Numbered from the stretch's first letter, positions 39,965-51,556 are shown. The stretch: 64,000 nucleotides of DNA from an uncultured Pelagibacteraceae bacterium (GCA_902529105.1 CABZUW010000002.1:1-64000); one strand, 5' to 3'. The notes: generated by a model not told the origin, from the letters alone. Translations and numbers: made by a program.

Positions 39965-40531
39965 TCACATAACTTTAATAGCTGTTATGCTACTTAATGG
40001 TAATTTTGACATTAATTCTGTTATTTTTTGCTTAGTTTTAGGATGCTTCCAATTATTACAAATTTCAAAAAGTGGCAATAATACAAAATTTCTTACTGAC
40101 ATTCTTGGGTGAGGTACTATCAAAAAGTCTTTTTTAATCTTAATCGAATAATTTTTTTGATTGTAGTCTATTATATCTATATCACAGACTCTAGGTGAAT
40201 TTCTTGGGCTTGGAGTTCTTCCAATTAACTTTTCAATATTTTTTAAATTTAAAAAAAGACTTGGAAGGGATAAATCCGTATTAATTTTTAGAACAATATT
40301 TAAATATTTTGGAAACTTTGTGTTTGGCCATGATGGAGTTTCATAAAATGAAGAACTTTTTAAAATATTCATTTTATGAAATAGTATTAAATTTTTTGTC
40401 TTCTCAATATTTATGATACGATCACCCAAATTAGATCCTATGGATAAATATGCTGTATTAACTACTTTTTCTAAAATATCTTGCCTTTTCTCTATTCCAG
40501 TCTCTGGTTTTTTTAGTTTGTCTTTTATCAT
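39965..40531 (-). CDS. folK: HPPK, 2-amino-4-hydroxy-6-hydroxymethyldihydropteridine pyrophosphokinase (start uncertain)
   Basis: [51 protein letters not shown]. Confidence 0.93.
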   Translation of the reverse strand: MIKDKLKKPETGIEKRQDILEKVVNTAYLSIGSNLGDRIINIEKTKNLILFHKMNILKSSSFYETPSWPNTKFPKYLNIVLKINTDLSLPSLFLNLKNIEKLIGRTPSPRNSPRVCDIDIIDYNQKNYSIKIKKDFLIVPHPRMSVRNFVLLPLFEICNNWKHPKTKQKITELMSKLPLSSITAIKVM

Positions 40532-40928
40532 GCATTTTTTTTCCTTTAGCTACTGCAATTTCAACTTTTGCTTTACCTTTCTTAAAATACATTTTGGTAG
40601 GAACCAATGTAAATCCATCTTCATTCATTTTTCCAATAAGCTTATTAATTTCCTTTTTATTAAATAATAATTTTCTCTCAGCATATGGATTATGGTTAAT
40701 GTAACTAGCAGCTTTATATAATGGAATATGTGAATTGATTAGATAAATCTCTCCTTTTTTTTCTACCGCATAGGACTCGGCAATATTAACTTTTCCTTGT
40801 CTGACAGATTTTATCTCAGACCCTTTTAAGACTATTCCTGCTTCAATCAGATCGTTAAAGAAGTAATTGAAACTAGCTTTTCTATTATATGAAATTATCT
40901 TTAAACCATTATTGGTTTTTTTTTTCAT
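40458..40928 (-). CDS. smpB: SsrA-binding protein SmpB
   Basis: [56 protein letters not shown]. Confidence 0.97.
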   Translation of the reverse strand: MKKKTNNGLKIISYNRKASFNYFFNDLIEAGIVLKGSEIKSVRQGKVNIAESYAVEKKGEIYLINSHIPLYKAASYINHNPYAERKLLFNKKEINKLIGKMNEDGFTLVPTKMYFKKGKAKVEIAVAKGKKMHDKRQTKKTRDWNREKARYFRKSS

Positions 40929-41809
40929 TATATTAATTCTGCAGACTTTAATGCTTTCTTTACCACTTCCTCTGTATCTTTTTTAATATTTACTAGTGGT
41001 AATCTTATTTCGTCACTACACAAACCTAAAAGTTTTGCCGCATACTTAACGGGTGCGGGATTACTTTCAATGAAAAGTGATTTATGTACAGGTTGTAAAA
41101 TTTTATCAATTTTTTGAGCCTCTTCTAACTCATTATCTAAACTTGATTTAGAAAATTTTTGCATATCAGAACATAACTTTGGCGCAATATTTGCTGTAAC
41201 AGAAATAACACCCACACCACCTCTTTTATTAAAATCTAAAGCTAAACCATCCTCACCAGTTAGCTGAATAAATTCATTTCCTAATTTTTTTATTGTTTGA
41301 TCTAATCTATCTAAGTCACCTGTAGCATCTTTAACTCCAGCAATATTTTTTAATTCAAATAATCTTGCCATAGTGTCAACGGACATATCTATTACACATC
41401 GGCTAGGTATATTATAAATTATGATTGGTAGATTGGTATTATCATTAATTTTTTTATAATGTTGATATAAACCTTCCTGAGTAGGCTTGTTGTAATATGG
41501 CGTTACTACAAGCACTCCGTCAGCACCTGCTTTTTCAGCGTGTTTAGTTAAGGCAACAGCTTCTTCGGTTGAATTTGAGCCTGTCCCAGCAATTACAGGA
41601 ATTTTTCCATTTGACTCTTTAATACAAATTTCAATGACTTTCTCGTGTTCATCATGACTTAAAGTTGGAGACTCACCGGTTGTCCCAGCTGGAACTAAAC
41701 CATTTGTTCCATTTTCTAAATGAAAATTAATTAGTTTTAAATAAGCTTCTTCATCTAGCTTATTATTCTTAAATGGGGTAATAATAGCAACATTTGATCC
41801 TTTAAACAT
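40928..41809 (-). CDS. dapA: 4-hydroxy-tetrahydrodipicolinate synthase
   Basis: [47 protein letters not shown]. Confidence 0.97.
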   Translation of the reverse strand: MFKGSNVAIITPFKNNKLDEEAYLKLINFHLENGTNGLVPAGTTGESPTLSHDEHEKVIEICIKESNGKIPVIAGTGSNSTEEAVALTKHAEKAGADGVLVVTPYYNKPTQEGLYQHYKKINDNTNLPIIIYNIPSRCVIDMSVDTMARLFELKNIAGVKDATGDLDRLDQTIKKLGNEFIQLTGEDGLALDFNKRGGVGVISVTANIAPKLCSDMQKFSKSSLDNELEEAQKIDKILQPVHKSLFIESNPAPVKYAAKLLGLCSDEIRLPLVNIKKDTEEVVKKALKSAELI

Positions 41810-41849
41810 AAATATTTATAACATAATTTGTGGAATCGTTTGATATTTT

Positions 41850-44075
41850 ATGAAAGATAAATCTAAGAAAATATTGTTAATAATCCTTATTTTTTTAATT
41901 ATACCTCATACATCGACTTCAGCAGACTTAATTATTCCAAAGAAAAAACCTGATATATCTAATGAAAATTTAAAAAAAAATAAAATTAGCAATTTTTTAA
42001 TACCCTTAAAAAAACCATCACAAAAACAAATAGATAAAGACATTTTAATTACAAAACCAGAAAAAAAAGAGCAAAAAAAAATTGTAGGTGGGATAATTTT
42101 ACCAAAATCCAAACCCTTAGTTGTTAAGAAAGATAAAGCAGTAGTACAAAAAAAATCAAAATATTTTTCCGAAAAAGATTTTAATTATGCAAGACAGGCT
42201 TTAAAACTTATGGAAAAAAGAAATTGGGTTGAGGCTGAAAAAATAGCAAAGAAAGCAAAAAATAAATCAATATATAATTTTATACAATGGAGACACTTGA
42301 TCACAACAGGAAATACTGCCACGTTTTTTGATTACAAAAATTTTATAGAAAGAAATGGTGATTATCCAAGAATGGGAAGAATAAAATATCTTTCAGAACA
42401 CAAATTATCAACAAAGATAATGTCACCAAAAAAAATAATTAAATATTTCGAAACAGAAACGCCTTTGAGTGGCTTCGGAGAAATTATTCTTGGTGAGAGC
42501 TATATTTCTGTTGGAGAAACAAATAAAGGTACTGAGTTGATTAAAAAAGGCTGGATTACTGCAGATCTTTCAAAAACAGAATTTAGATCTTTTAGAAAAA
42601 AATATAAAAAATATTTAACTAAGGAAGATTATATTAAGCGAGCTGATTACCTCGCATGGGAAAATAAATATTGGGATCTTAAGAGAATGTTAAGATATTT
42701 ACCCAAAGATGAACAATTATTATATACGGCAAGACAACTTTTAATGAGTAAATCTTACGGTGTTGATAATGCAATTAATAATGTACCAAAACATTTAAAA
42801 AATGATGCTGGTTTGAATTATGATAGATTAAAATGGAGACGTAAAAGAGGAAGAGTTGACAGTTCTTTAGAAATTTTAACAAAAATTAAAAATACTAAAG
42901 AGTATATGGTTAGACCTGACAAATGGTGGAAGGAAAGATCAATAATAGCAAGATCACTTATTTATAAAAAAAAATTTACAACTGCTTACAAATTAACAAG
43001 CAAACATGGATTAACTGAGGGTCCTGAATTTGCCGATGCTGAATGGATGAGTGGGTGGATAGCATTAAGTTTTTTAAATGATCCATTGCTTGCAATCGAT
43101 CATTTCACAAAATTTTATGAAAATGTGGGATATCCTATAAGTTTATCAAGAGGAGCTTATTGGTTAGGGAGATCAAATGAAATTTTAGGAAATGATAATG
43201 ATGCAAATATATGGTATAAAGAAAGTTCTAAATTTTTAACCACATATTATGGACAATTGTCTCACTTAAAAATTTCTCCAAATAAACCTTTCGTTTTAAA
43301 TGAATTAATGGAAGTAGATAAAAATTTAGCAGAAAATTTTTACAAAAAAGATTTGGTAAAAATAGTATATTTGCTAGATGAATTAAATAAAGAAAAATAC
43401 ACAAAACATATATTAAGATTTCTTGCAAATGAAAATATTGAATTAGGTAGCGAGGTGTTAGCAGCCAAACTAGCTACTGATATATCGAGATTTGATTTTG
43501 CAATTCAAGTTTCAAAAATTGCTTCTTATCAAAAAAGATTTCATAATAAATATAATTATCCAATTATAAGCACTCCTAAATACATAAATAAGAGAAAAAT
43601 TCCTGAGGCTGCTTTTATTTTATCAATTATTAGGCAAGAAAGCGAATTTGATACTTCAGCAAACAGCTCAGCAGGTGCGAAAGGGTTAATGCAATTGATG
43701 ACTTACACTGCTAAAACTGTAGCTAAGCAAGCAAACATGACTTACTCTAAATCTAGATTAACAAAGGACCCAGAGTACAATATAAATCTTGGTTCACATT
43801 ATATAGCGGGCCTAATACTTGAATATGAAGGAGCATATCCATTTGCAATAGCAGCTTACAATGCTGGGCCTAAGAGAGTTAGGTATTGGAAAAAAATAAA
43901 TAAAAACCCTCAAAAGGGAGAAATAGATTATGTTGATTGGATAGAGTTAATTAAGTTTAAAGAAACTAGAAATTATGTCCAAAGAGTATTAGAGAATTAT
44001 AATGTTTATAGATACATTTTGGAACAAAAACCAATATTAGTTAAAAACTTCTTTAAAAGCGAGCCTTTGTACTAA
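41850..44075 (+). CDS. Soluble lytic murein transglycosylase
   Basis: RQESEFDTSANSSAGAKGLMQLM...AIAAYNAGPKRV. Confidence 0.93.
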   Translation: MKDKSKKILLIILIFLIIPHTSTSADLIIPKKKPDISNENLKKNKISNFLIPLKKPSQKQIDKDILITKPEKKEQKKIVGGIILPKSKPLVVKKDKAVVQKKSKYFSEKDFNYARQALKLMEKRNWVEAEKIAKKAKNKSIYNFIQWRHLITTGNTATFFDYKNFIERNGDYPRMGRIKYLSEHKLSTKIMSPKKIIKYFETETPLSGFGEIILGESYISVGETNKGTELIKKGWITADLSKTEFRSFRKKYKKYLTKEDYIKRADYLAWENKYWDLKRMLRYLPKDEQLLYTARQLLMSKSYGVDNAINNVPKHLKNDAGLNYDRLKWRRKRGRVDSSLEILTKIKNTKEYMVRPDKWWKERSIIARSLIYKKKFTTAYKLTSKHGLTEGPEFADAEWMSGWIALSFLNDPLLAIDHFTKFYENVGYPISLSRGAYWLGRSNEILGNDNDANIWYKESSKFLTTYYGQLSHLKISPNKPFVLNELMEVDKNLAENFYKKDLVKIVYLLDELNKEKYTKHILRFLANENIELGSEVLAAKLATDISRFDFAIQVSKIASYQKRFHNKYNYPIISTPKYINKRKIPEAAFILSIIRQESEFDTSANSSAGAKGLMQLMTYTAKTVAKQANMTYSKSRLTKDPEYNINLGSHYIAGLILEYEGAYPFAIAAYNAGPKRVRYWKKINKNPQKGEIDYVDWIELIKFKETRNYVQRVLENYNVYRYILEQKPILVKNFFKSEPLY

Positions 44076-44170
44076 TGGCGGAAGGAGAGGGATTCGAACC
44101 CTCGGTACACCTTTTCAAGCGTACGACGGTTTAGCAAACCGTTGGTTTAAACCAGCTCACCCATCCTTCC
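44076..44170 (-). tRNA. tRNA-Ser (GCT), CCA encoded
   Basis: GGAAGGATGGGTGAGCTGG...ACGGT-TTGCTAA-ACCGT, long variable arm, GGGTTCGAATCCC, CCTTCCGCCA. Confidence 0.95.
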
Positions 44171-44193
44171 TACATAATGTGTAACTTGAAACC

Positions 44194-44207
44194 ATTGAAT
44201 ATTCAAT
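44194..44207. promoter_or_regulatory. Perfect 14-bp palindrome in the candidate sox promoter
   Basis: ATTGAATATTCAAT between TTGAAA (44186-44191) and TATAAA (44211-44216), upstream of soxB ATG 44234. Confidence 0.45.
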
Positions 44208-44233
44208 ATTTATAAAGTATTTATGGGCAAAAT

Positions 44234-45487
44234 ATGAAAAATAAATACTCAATATTTTCGTTAATAAAAAACGCTTTAAGTGGACACGAAAATTGGCAAA
44301 GAGCTTGGAGAGATCCAGAGCCAAAAAAAGAATATGATGCAATAATCATTGGGGGTGGTGGTCATGGATTAGCAACATCTTATTATTTAGCAAAAAAGCA
44401 CAAATTGACAAATATTGCAGTTGTTGAAAAAGGATGGATCGGTGGTGGAAACACCGGTAGAAACACGACTATCATAAGATCAAATTATTTGTGGGATGCT
44501 AGTGCAGGACTTTACGATCATGCTTTAAAAATTTGGGAAGGTTTATCTCAAGAACTTAATTACAATGTAATGTTTAGTAAGAGAGGAGTTATGAACCTTG
44601 CACACAATCTTCAAGACGTAAGAGATTTAAAAAGAAGGACACATGCAAATAGATTAAATGGAATTGATGCGGTATGGTTAAATACAGAAGAAGTTAAAAA
44701 GTTTTGTCCAATTATTAATACTTCACCCGATATAAGATATCCAGTTTTAGGTGGAACATTACAAAAAAGAGCTGGGACTGCTAGACACGACGCAGTCGCA
44801 TGGGGATATGCTAGAGGTGCTGATGCCATGGGAGTTGACATTATCCAAAATTGTGAAGTAAACGGAATTAGAAGAAATGGCGATCAAGTAGAAGGAATAG
44901 AAACAACAAAAGGTTTTATCAAGTCAAAAAAAATTGGAGTAGTTGCAGCAGGTCACTCAAGTGTATTAGCGAACATGGCTGGCATAAGGTTACCTTTAGA
45001 AAGTAAGCCACTTCAAGCCTTAGTATCTGAGCCTGTAAAACCAATTATTGATACGGTTGTTATGTCTAATGCTGTACATGCTTACGTAAGTCAATCAGAT
45101 AAAGGTGAATTGGTAATTGGTGCTGGTACAGACTCTTATGTTTCGTATACTCAAAAAGGAAGTCACAATATTGTAGAGGAGACCTTAAGAGCAATTTTGG
45201 AATTATATCCAATATTTAGTAGAATGAAAATGTTGAGACAATGGGGAGGAATTGTTGATATTTGTCCTGATGCAAGTCCGATCATTAGTAAAACTCAAAT
45301 TAAAGGTCTATATTTTAATTGTGGATGGGGTACCGGAGGATTTAAAGCAACACCAGGCTCAGGCGATTTATTTGCTCACACAATTGCAAACGATGAACCA
45401 CATAAATTGAATGCAGCTTTCAATCTAAACAGATTTGTAAGTGGAGATCTTGTTGATGAACATGGTGCCGCTGCAGTTGCACACTAA
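44234..45487 (+). CDS. soxB: Sarcosine oxidase subunit beta
   Basis: [43 protein letters not shown]; in soxBDAG order. Confidence 0.95.
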   Translation: MKNKYSIFSLIKNALSGHENWQRAWRDPEPKKEYDAIIIGGGGHGLATSYYLAKKHKLTNIAVVEKGWIGGGNTGRNTTIIRSNYLWDASAGLYDHALKIWEGLSQELNYNVMFSKRGVMNLAHNLQDVRDLKRRTHANRLNGIDAVWLNTEEVKKFCPIINTSPDIRYPVLGGTLQKRAGTARHDAVAWGYARGADAMGVDIIQNCEVNGIRRNGDQVEGIETTKGFIKSKKIGVVAAGHSSVLANMAGIRLPLESKPLQALVSEPVKPIIDTVVMSNAVHAYVSQSDKGELVIGAGTDSYVSYTQKGSHNIVEETLRAILELYPIFSRMKMLRQWGGIVDICPDASPIISKTQIKGLYFNCGWGTGGFKATPGSGDLFAHTIANDEPHKLNAAFNLNRFVSGDLVDEHGAAAVAH

Positions 45488-45762
45488 TGTTTATAATTAA
45501 TTGTCCTTATTGTGGTGAAAGAGATCAAACAGAATTTTCGTGCGGAGGTGAAGCTCATATAGAAAGACCTAAACAGCCAACTGAGTTAAGCGACGATCAA
45601 TGGGCTGAATATCTATTTATGAGGAAAAATATTAAAGGTGTGCAGTTTGAAAGATGGAACCATGCTCACGGATGTAGAAAGTGGTTTAATATGGTTAGAG
45701 ATACTTCTAATGACAAAATTCAAGCGGTTTATAAGATGGGGGAAAAACCTCCAGTTAAATAA
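45487..45762 (+). CDS. soxD: Sarcosine oxidase subunit delta
   Basis: CPYCGERDQTEFSCGGEAHIERP...WNHAHGCRKWFN. Confidence 0.95.
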   Translation: MFIINCPYCGERDQTEFSCGGEAHIERPKQPTELSDDQWAEYLFMRKNIKGVQFERWNHAHGCRKWFNMVRDTSNDKIQAVYKMGEKPPVK

Positions 45763-45764
45763 TT

Positions 45765-48700
45765 ATGTCAAGAAATTTAAGAATAAATAAAAATAATTTT
45801 ATAGATCAAACAACAAGAATTTCATTTAAATTTAATGGGCAAAAACTCTTTGGATATAAAGGTGATACATTGGCATCAGCATTGTTAGCTAATAATATTC
45901 ATTTGGTTGGGAGAAGTTTCAAATACCATCGTCCAAGAGGAATAATGACATGTGGATCTGAAGAACCTAATGGAATAGTACAAATCGGAAATGATCCTTC
46001 ATTAACAGATCCTAACGTTAGAGCAACTGAAATTGAACTATATGAAGGTTTAGATGCATCAAGTCAAAACTGTTGGCCAAGTGTAAATTTCGACATTGGA
46101 GGAATAAATAATTTTCTATCCCCTCTGCTGCCTGCTGGATTTTACTATAAAACTTTTATGTGGCCTGCAAGTTTTTGGGAAAAATATGAGTATTTTATTA
46201 GGCACTCTGCTGGTCTTGGTAAAGCACCTACAAAATCCGATCCAGATATTTATGATCATCAGTATTCACACTGTGATGTATTAGTTGTTGGTGGGGGGAT
46301 TTCAGGTATTATATCAGCGAAATTGTCTGCAGAAAAAGGTTTAGATACAATCTTAATCGATGACAAAAGTTTCTTAGGTGGTTCAACGATATATCAAGAA
46401 AATGAATGCTATAAAATTAATAGTGTTAATTCAAATAAATGGTTATCTAATGAAATAGAAAGTTTAAAAAACTATCCAAATTTGCTTATTAAGAATAGAA
46501 CTAGTCTTGCTGCGTTTCATGGATACAATTATTTATTAGCTAGAGAAAATTTAACTGATCATTTAAGTATTAATGAGAGAAAAGGCAAAATAAGACAAAG
46601 GTTGTGGAAAATCAGAGCTAAAAAAGTAATTATAGCATCAGGATCTATTGAAAGACCATTAATATTTAGCAACAATGATAGGCCTGGAATTATTCTTTCA
46701 TCGTCAATTAAAAAATATATCGATTATTATGGTGTTAAAACTGGAGAAAATATTTCTCTGTTTACTAACAATGATAGTGCATATGAAACCGCAATTTCTC
46801 TGAACAAAAGTGGAGTTAAAGTGAATGTAATTGTAGATATTCGTAAAAATTCAGAATCAAAAATTGTAAAAGAAGTATTAGACTTAGGATTAAAAGTACT
46901 ATGGGAGTCAACTGTTATAGAAACTCAAGGATATAAGCGAATTAAATCATTTGAGGTAATGAAACTCTCTGATGATGGTAATAATGTTGTAGGAAACAAA
47001 TCTAAATATAATGCTGATTGCCTAGGTATTTCGGGGGGTTGGACACCTATGGTTCACCTGTTTACTCAATCTGGCGGAAAATTAAAATTTAGAAATGACG
47101 ATAATGTATTTATCCCAGATCAAGATAAAACGCCATCAAATCAAATCAGCGTTGGATCATGTAACGGCGAATTTAAATTAGATGAAATAGTAACTAAAAC
47201 TATTGAAAATTTAAAAAGTTTTTTAGATTTAAGTAAGACATGCTACGATGAGATGAAAATTAATTGTCCTGATGAAAAATCAAAAAGAAATATTTGGCTA
47301 CTTCCATCAGATAAACCTATTGGAAAAACAAAACCATTTTTAGATTTTCAAAACGATTCTACTGCTAAAGATGTTAAACTTGCGTTGCGTGAAGGATTTA
47401 AATCTATTGAACATGTAAAAAGATATACAACTACTGGAATGGGAACTGATCAAGGTAAATTATCTAATATGCATGCATTGGGCATCATTGCAGATACTAC
47501 GGGAACTAATATGGGCAAGCTTGGTACTACAACATTCAGACCACCCTACACTCCTCTAACATTTGGAGCAATCGTGGGAAGAAATGTCGGAGAATTTTTT
47601 GATCACACAAGAAAAACTGCAATCCACAACTGGCATGTTAAAAATAATGCTGAGTTTGAAAATGTAGGTCAATGGAAACGACCCTGGTATTTTCCAAAAA
47701 ATGGTGAAAATATGTACCAAGCTGTTCAAAGAGAAAGTAAAGCAGCAAGAGATAGTGCAGGTATATTAGATGCATCTACATTAGGAAAAATTGATATCCA
47801 AGGGACAGATGCCTCAGAATTTTTAAATAGAGTTTATACCAATGCATGGTCAAAACTTGAGATAGGCAAATGTAGGTATGGATTAATGCTTAATGAGGAT
47901 GGTATGGTTTATGATGATGGTGTAACAACAAGACTAGGTGAAAATCATTATATTATGACAACCACAACTGGGGGAGCAGCAAATGTTTTATCTAAGTTGG
48001 AAGATTACCTACAAACTGAGTGGCCAGAATTAGATGTTTATTTGACTACAGTAACCGATCAATACTCAACAATTAGTATTTGTGGTCCTAATTCTAAAAA
48101 TATAATTGCTAAAATTGTTCCAAGTCTTGATTTATCAGACAGTAATTTTCCACATATGTCATTTAAAAATACTAAAATAAGCAATGTGAATTGCAGATTA
48201 ATGAGAATAAGTTTTACAGGAGAACACAGTTACGAGATAAATATTCAATCAAATTATGCTGAAGATTTATGGATTAAATGTATGGAAGCAGGAAAAGAAT
48301 TTAATTTAACACCTTACGGTACTGAAACAATGCACCTTTTAAGAGCTGAAAAAGGATTTATAATTACTGGTCAAGATACAGATGGGACATTAACTCCTTC
48401 AGATTTGCAAATGGATTGGATTATAGGAAAAAAGAAATTTGATTTTATTGGCAAAAGATCACTTTATAGAAGTGATACAATTAGAGAAGATAGGAAACAA
48501 TTAGTTGGTCTTTTAACAGACGATCCGAAAGAAGTTTTAGAAGAAGGAGCACAATTAGTTGAAAATATCAACACAAAACCTGTTGAAATGTTAGGACATG
48601 TCACTTCTAGTTATTTCAGCCCTAATTTGAATAAGTCAATAGCCCTTGCTGTTGTAAAGAGTGGAAAAAAACTTAAAGGTAAAAAACTTATAGTGCCAAT

Positions 48701-48776
48701 GGAAAATAAAAATATAAATGTAACAATAACTGACACCGTATTTTATGATAAAGAAAATAAGAGGCTAAATGCTTAG
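45765..48776 (+). CDS. soxA: Sarcosine oxidase subunit alpha
   Basis: 2Fe2S-like N-terminus, SFKYHRPRGIMTCGSEEPN, VLVVGGGISGI, C-terminal GcvT fold. Confidence 0.96.
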   Translation: MSRNLRINKNNFIDQTTRISFKFNGQKLFGYKGDTLASALLANNIHLVGRSFKYHRPRGIMTCGSEEPNGIVQIGNDPSLTDPNVRATEIELYEGLDASSQNCWPSVNFDIGGINNFLSPLLPAGFYYKTFMWPASFWEKYEYFIRHSAGLGKAPTKSDPDIYDHQYSHCDVLVVGGGISGIISAKLSAEKGLDTILIDDKSFLGGSTIYQENECYKINSVNSNKWLSNEIESLKNYPNLLIKNRTSLAAFHGYNYLLARENLTDHLSINERKGKIRQRLWKIRAKKVIIASGSIERPLIFSNNDRPGIILSSSIKKYIDYYGVKTGENISLFTNNDSAYETAISLNKSGVKVNVIVDIRKNSESKIVKEVLDLGLKVLWESTVIETQGYKRIKSFEVMKLSDDGNNVVGNKSKYNADCLGISGGWTPMVHLFTQSGGKLKFRNDDNVFIPDQDKTPSNQISVGSCNGEFKLDEIVTKTIENLKSFLDLSKTCYDEMKINCPDEKSKRNIWLLPSDKPIGKTKPFLDFQNDSTAKDVKLALREGFKSIEHVKRYTTTGMGTDQGKLSNMHALGIIADTTGTNMGKLGTTTFRPPYTPLTFGAIVGRNVGEFFDHTRKTAIHNWHVKNNAEFENVGQWKRPWYFPKNGENMYQAVQRESKAARDSAGILDASTLGKIDIQGTDASEFLNRVYTNAWSKLEIGKCRYGLMLNEDGMVYDDGVTTRLGENHYIMTTTTGGAANVLSKLEDYLQTEWPELDVYLTTVTDQYSTISICGPNSKNIIAKIVPSLDLSDSNFPHMSFKNTKISNVNCRLMRISFTGEHSYEINIQSNYAEDLWIKCMEAGKEFNLTPYGTETMHLLRAEKGFIITGQDTDGTLTPSDLQMDWIIGKKKFDFIGKRSLYRSDTIREDRKQLVGLLTDDPKEVLEEGAQLVENINTKPVEMLGHVTSSYFSPNLNKSIALAVVKSGKKLKGKKLIVPMENKNINVTITDTVFYDKENKRLNA

Positions 48777-49332
48777 TTTTAATCCGCCAATTAAAGAAGA
48801 AAAAAACTACAATGATTTAAAAATTGTAGAAATTGAGCCAACTATAAAAATTAATTTGAGAAGTAATAAAAGAGAATTTTCAACAAAAATTGGAAAAATT
48901 TTGTCAATTTTACCACCTAACGAAGCAAATACTTCATCAGGTAACGAAAGTTATAGTTTGTTATGGTTAAGCCCTGATGAATGGCTTATATATTCAAACA
49001 ATGTCAATAACACATTAGATAATCAAATTGAATTAGAGAATAATTTATTTAAAGAAATATCTAAGCTAAATCAAGGAGCTGTTACTAATGTTTCTGATCA
49101 TTGGGTAATGATTAATTTAAAAGGTAGTAAAATATTTGATTTACTCTCAAAAAGCTGTCCATTTAATTTCAAAGATTTCAAAAAAAAGAAAGGCTCAGTA
49201 GTTCAAACTGTTTTAAACCATGTAGATGTAATAATGCATAACAAAGATCAGAATGAATTAAACCTATTCGTCAGAAGGTCCTTTTCAGAGGATTTATGGT
49301 TGTGGATTAATGATAGCGCTCGTTTTCTCTAA
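48769..49332 (+). CDS. soxG: Sarcosine oxidase subunit gamma
   Basis: LLWLSPDEWLIYS, NVSDHWVMINLKGSKIFDLLSKSCPFNF; operon position. Confidence 0.88.
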   Translation: MLSFNPPIKEEKNYNDLKIVEIEPTIKINLRSNKREFSTKIGKILSILPPNEANTSSGNESYSLLWLSPDEWLIYSNNVNNTLDNQIELENNLFKEISKLNQGAVTNVSDHWVMINLKGSKIFDLLSKSCPFNFKDFKKKKGSVVQTVLNHVDVIMHNKDQNELNLFVRRSFSEDLWLWINDSARFL

Positions 49333-50655
49333 ACGGCTTTTTAAATAAATAATTAGTATACTTAAATAAATTCCTGAAAATATCCAATTTACAGCTGCCC
49401 AAATCCAAAAAAAGATCTCAAAACTTGCATCTATGTATTTGGCAAGCACAAAAACCATTACCGGATTAAATCCATTTCTAAATAAATTAGATATCATTGC
49501 ATATTCAGCTTTTTTAATAGCCATAAATAAACCATTAGAGAGAAAAAAAATAGGATAAGCAGGTAAAATAAATGCGCAGATTTTTAAATATCTAGATCCA
49601 AAATCTATGACTGTAATATCAGATGAAAATACACTCATAATTAAATCAGATAATATATACAACATTGAACCTGATATAATCATTATTAAGAATGAATATT
49701 TAATCGATGTGAAATAAGCTTCTTTTACTCTATTAAAATTTTTAGCACCAAAATTTTGTGAAATAATTGATATAATCGCAGTATTTATTCCTAATATTGG
49801 TAAAAGGACTACTTGCTCTATTCTTGTCCCTACCCCATATCCAGCTACTGCGTATTCACCTGAAATACCAATGTAAGTTAAAACAATCGCCGCTGTAATT
49901 GAGTATGCAAAAATTGAAACTACAATCGGCATTGCTGTAAAAAAAATATTAGTAAAATAATAAATTTTTGGAATTAAATGCTCTTTAAGAATTTCTTTTA
50001 TTCTCTCATTTTTTAAAACTTTCAAAAAAATAATTAAAAAAGCAATTAGTTGAGATACTATTGTTGAAATAGCAATACCTTTTAAACCAAACGCAGGAAT
50101 GAAAAATAAACCAAATATTAATATTGGATTTAAAATTAAATTGATAAAGAAAGATAAAATCAATACATTCCTGTACGTTTTTGTATCTCCTTCTGCGTGA
50201 AGTAAAGAATTTAGAGCAACAACTAATATAAATAGTATAGAACCAGCAAATATTATATCAGTATATTCAAGTCCTAATTTAATTACCTCTTGTGTTGTTA
50301 CCATCAATTGAAAGATTTTTTCAGAAAAATTTAAACCTATAAAGCTAATAATGACTGATAAAAGAACTGCAAAGTAAATAATATGTGTGAAATAATTTAA
50401 AATATTCATTTTATTTTTTTCACCGATACTATTTCCTATCAAAGATGTACCGGCGACTGTTACTCCTATAGAGGATGCTACAATTATAAAATAAATTGGA
50501 AATGACTTACTTAAAGCAGCTAAGGCCTCGGGAGATATCATGCCAGCATAAAATGTATCAACTATATTATATAAAGTTTGAAATAACATTCCTACCATTG
50601 CAGGTAATGCAAGCTTACGAACTAATATTGGAATTTTCTCTTTCAGCAAATCCAA
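49294..50655 (-). CDS. MATE family efflux transporter
   Basis: LALPAMVGMLFQTLYNIVDTFYAGMISPEALAALS; multiple TM helices. Confidence 0.92.
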   Translation of the reverse strand: MDLLKEKIPILVRKLALPAMVGMLFQTLYNIVDTFYAGMISPEALAALSKSFPIYFIIVASSIGVTVAGTSLIGNSIGEKNKMNILNYFTHIIYFAVLLSVIISFIGLNFSEKIFQLMVTTQEVIKLGLEYTDIIFAGSILFILVVALNSLLHAEGDTKTYRNVLILSFFINLILNPILIFGLFFIPAFGLKGIAISTIVSQLIAFLIIFLKVLKNERIKEILKEHLIPKIYYFTNIFFTAMPIVVSIFAYSITAAIVLTYIGISGEYAVAGYGVGTRIEQVVLLPILGINTAIISIISQNFGAKNFNRVKEAYFTSIKYSFLIMIISGSMLYILSDLIMSVFSSDITVIDFGSRYLKICAFILPAYPIFFLSNGLFMAIKKAEYAMISNLFRNGFNPVMVFVLAKYIDASFEIFFWIWAAVNWIFSGIYLSILIIYLKSRLEKTSAIINPQP

Positions 50656-50656
50656 A

Positions 50657-51556
50657 TTAAATCTCCCTTTGATAAAAATATTTTTTACCAGATTTTTTTG
50701 CGATTTTTATTTGTTTTTGTCGCATTCTAAATCTTTGTATTTGCTCGTTTGTCAATTTATTATAACAATTTGGACATGATACACCCTCCTCGAAATATTT
50801 AGACTTAGTATCCGTTCTCGTAATTGGCTCTCTACATCCTGCGCAAATACTTAGATTGCCTGGTTTTAGACCATGTTTAATTGAAACTCTATTATCGAAA
50901 ACAAAGCAATCCCCTTTCCAGTAACTATCTGTTCTATTAATTTTATCTAAGTAATTTATTATACCACCCTTTAATTGATAAACGTTTTTAAAACCTTTGT
51001 TTCTCAAATAGTAACTTGCTTTTTCACATCTAATTCCACCTGTACAAAACATGCCAATTTTTTGATTTTTTTTAAGTGTTTTAAAATATTTTGGAAACTC
51101 TCTGAAACTGTTTAATTTTGGATTGATTGAACCTTTAAAAGTACCAACTTTAAACTCAAAGTTTTTTCTAGTATCTATTAATATGGTATCTTTTATTTTA
51201 ATAAATTTATTCCATTCATTTGGTGTTAATTCATTATCTGAAATCTTTTTCTTAATTTTGATACCTAAAGGAACTACTTCTTTTTTTATTTTAATTTTAC
51301 CCTTATAAAATGCTTGAAATTTATATTTAGTTAAGTTTTCGTTATTAAATTTTTTAATATTAAAAATTTTTTTTAATCTTCTAGTAATGTTGTCAAATCT
51401 ATTTGATTTAAAACTTATAGTTCCATTTAATCCTTCGTTTGAAATTATAATTGTTCCTCTAATATCATCTTTTATAAATAAACTATCTAAAGATTTTTTT
51501 TTAGATTTCAAAGATGTTAATTTTTTGAATTTATAAAAACTAAATATGCTATACAT
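50657..51556 (-). CDS. trhO: tRNA uridine(34) hydroxylase, rhodanese domain (TrhO/YceA)
   Basis: GTIIISNEGLNGTIS, IGMFCTGGIRCEKASYYLRNKGF, CAGCREPITRTDTKSKYFEEGVSCPNC. Confidence 0.92.
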   Translation of the reverse strand: MYSIFSFYKFKKLTSLKSKKKSLDSLFIKDDIRGTIIISNEGLNGTISFKSNRFDNITRRLKKIFNIKKFNNENLTKYKFQAFYKGKIKIKKEVVPLGIKIKKKISDNELTPNEWNKFIKIKDTILIDTRKNFEFKVGTFKGSINPKLNSFREFPKYFKTLKKNQKIGMFCTGGIRCEKASYYLRNKGFKNVYQLKGGIINYLDKINRTDSYWKGDCFVFDNRVSIKHGLKPGNLSICAGCREPITRTDTKSKYFEEGVSCPNCYNKLTNEQIQRFRMRQKQIKIAKKSGKKYFYQREI

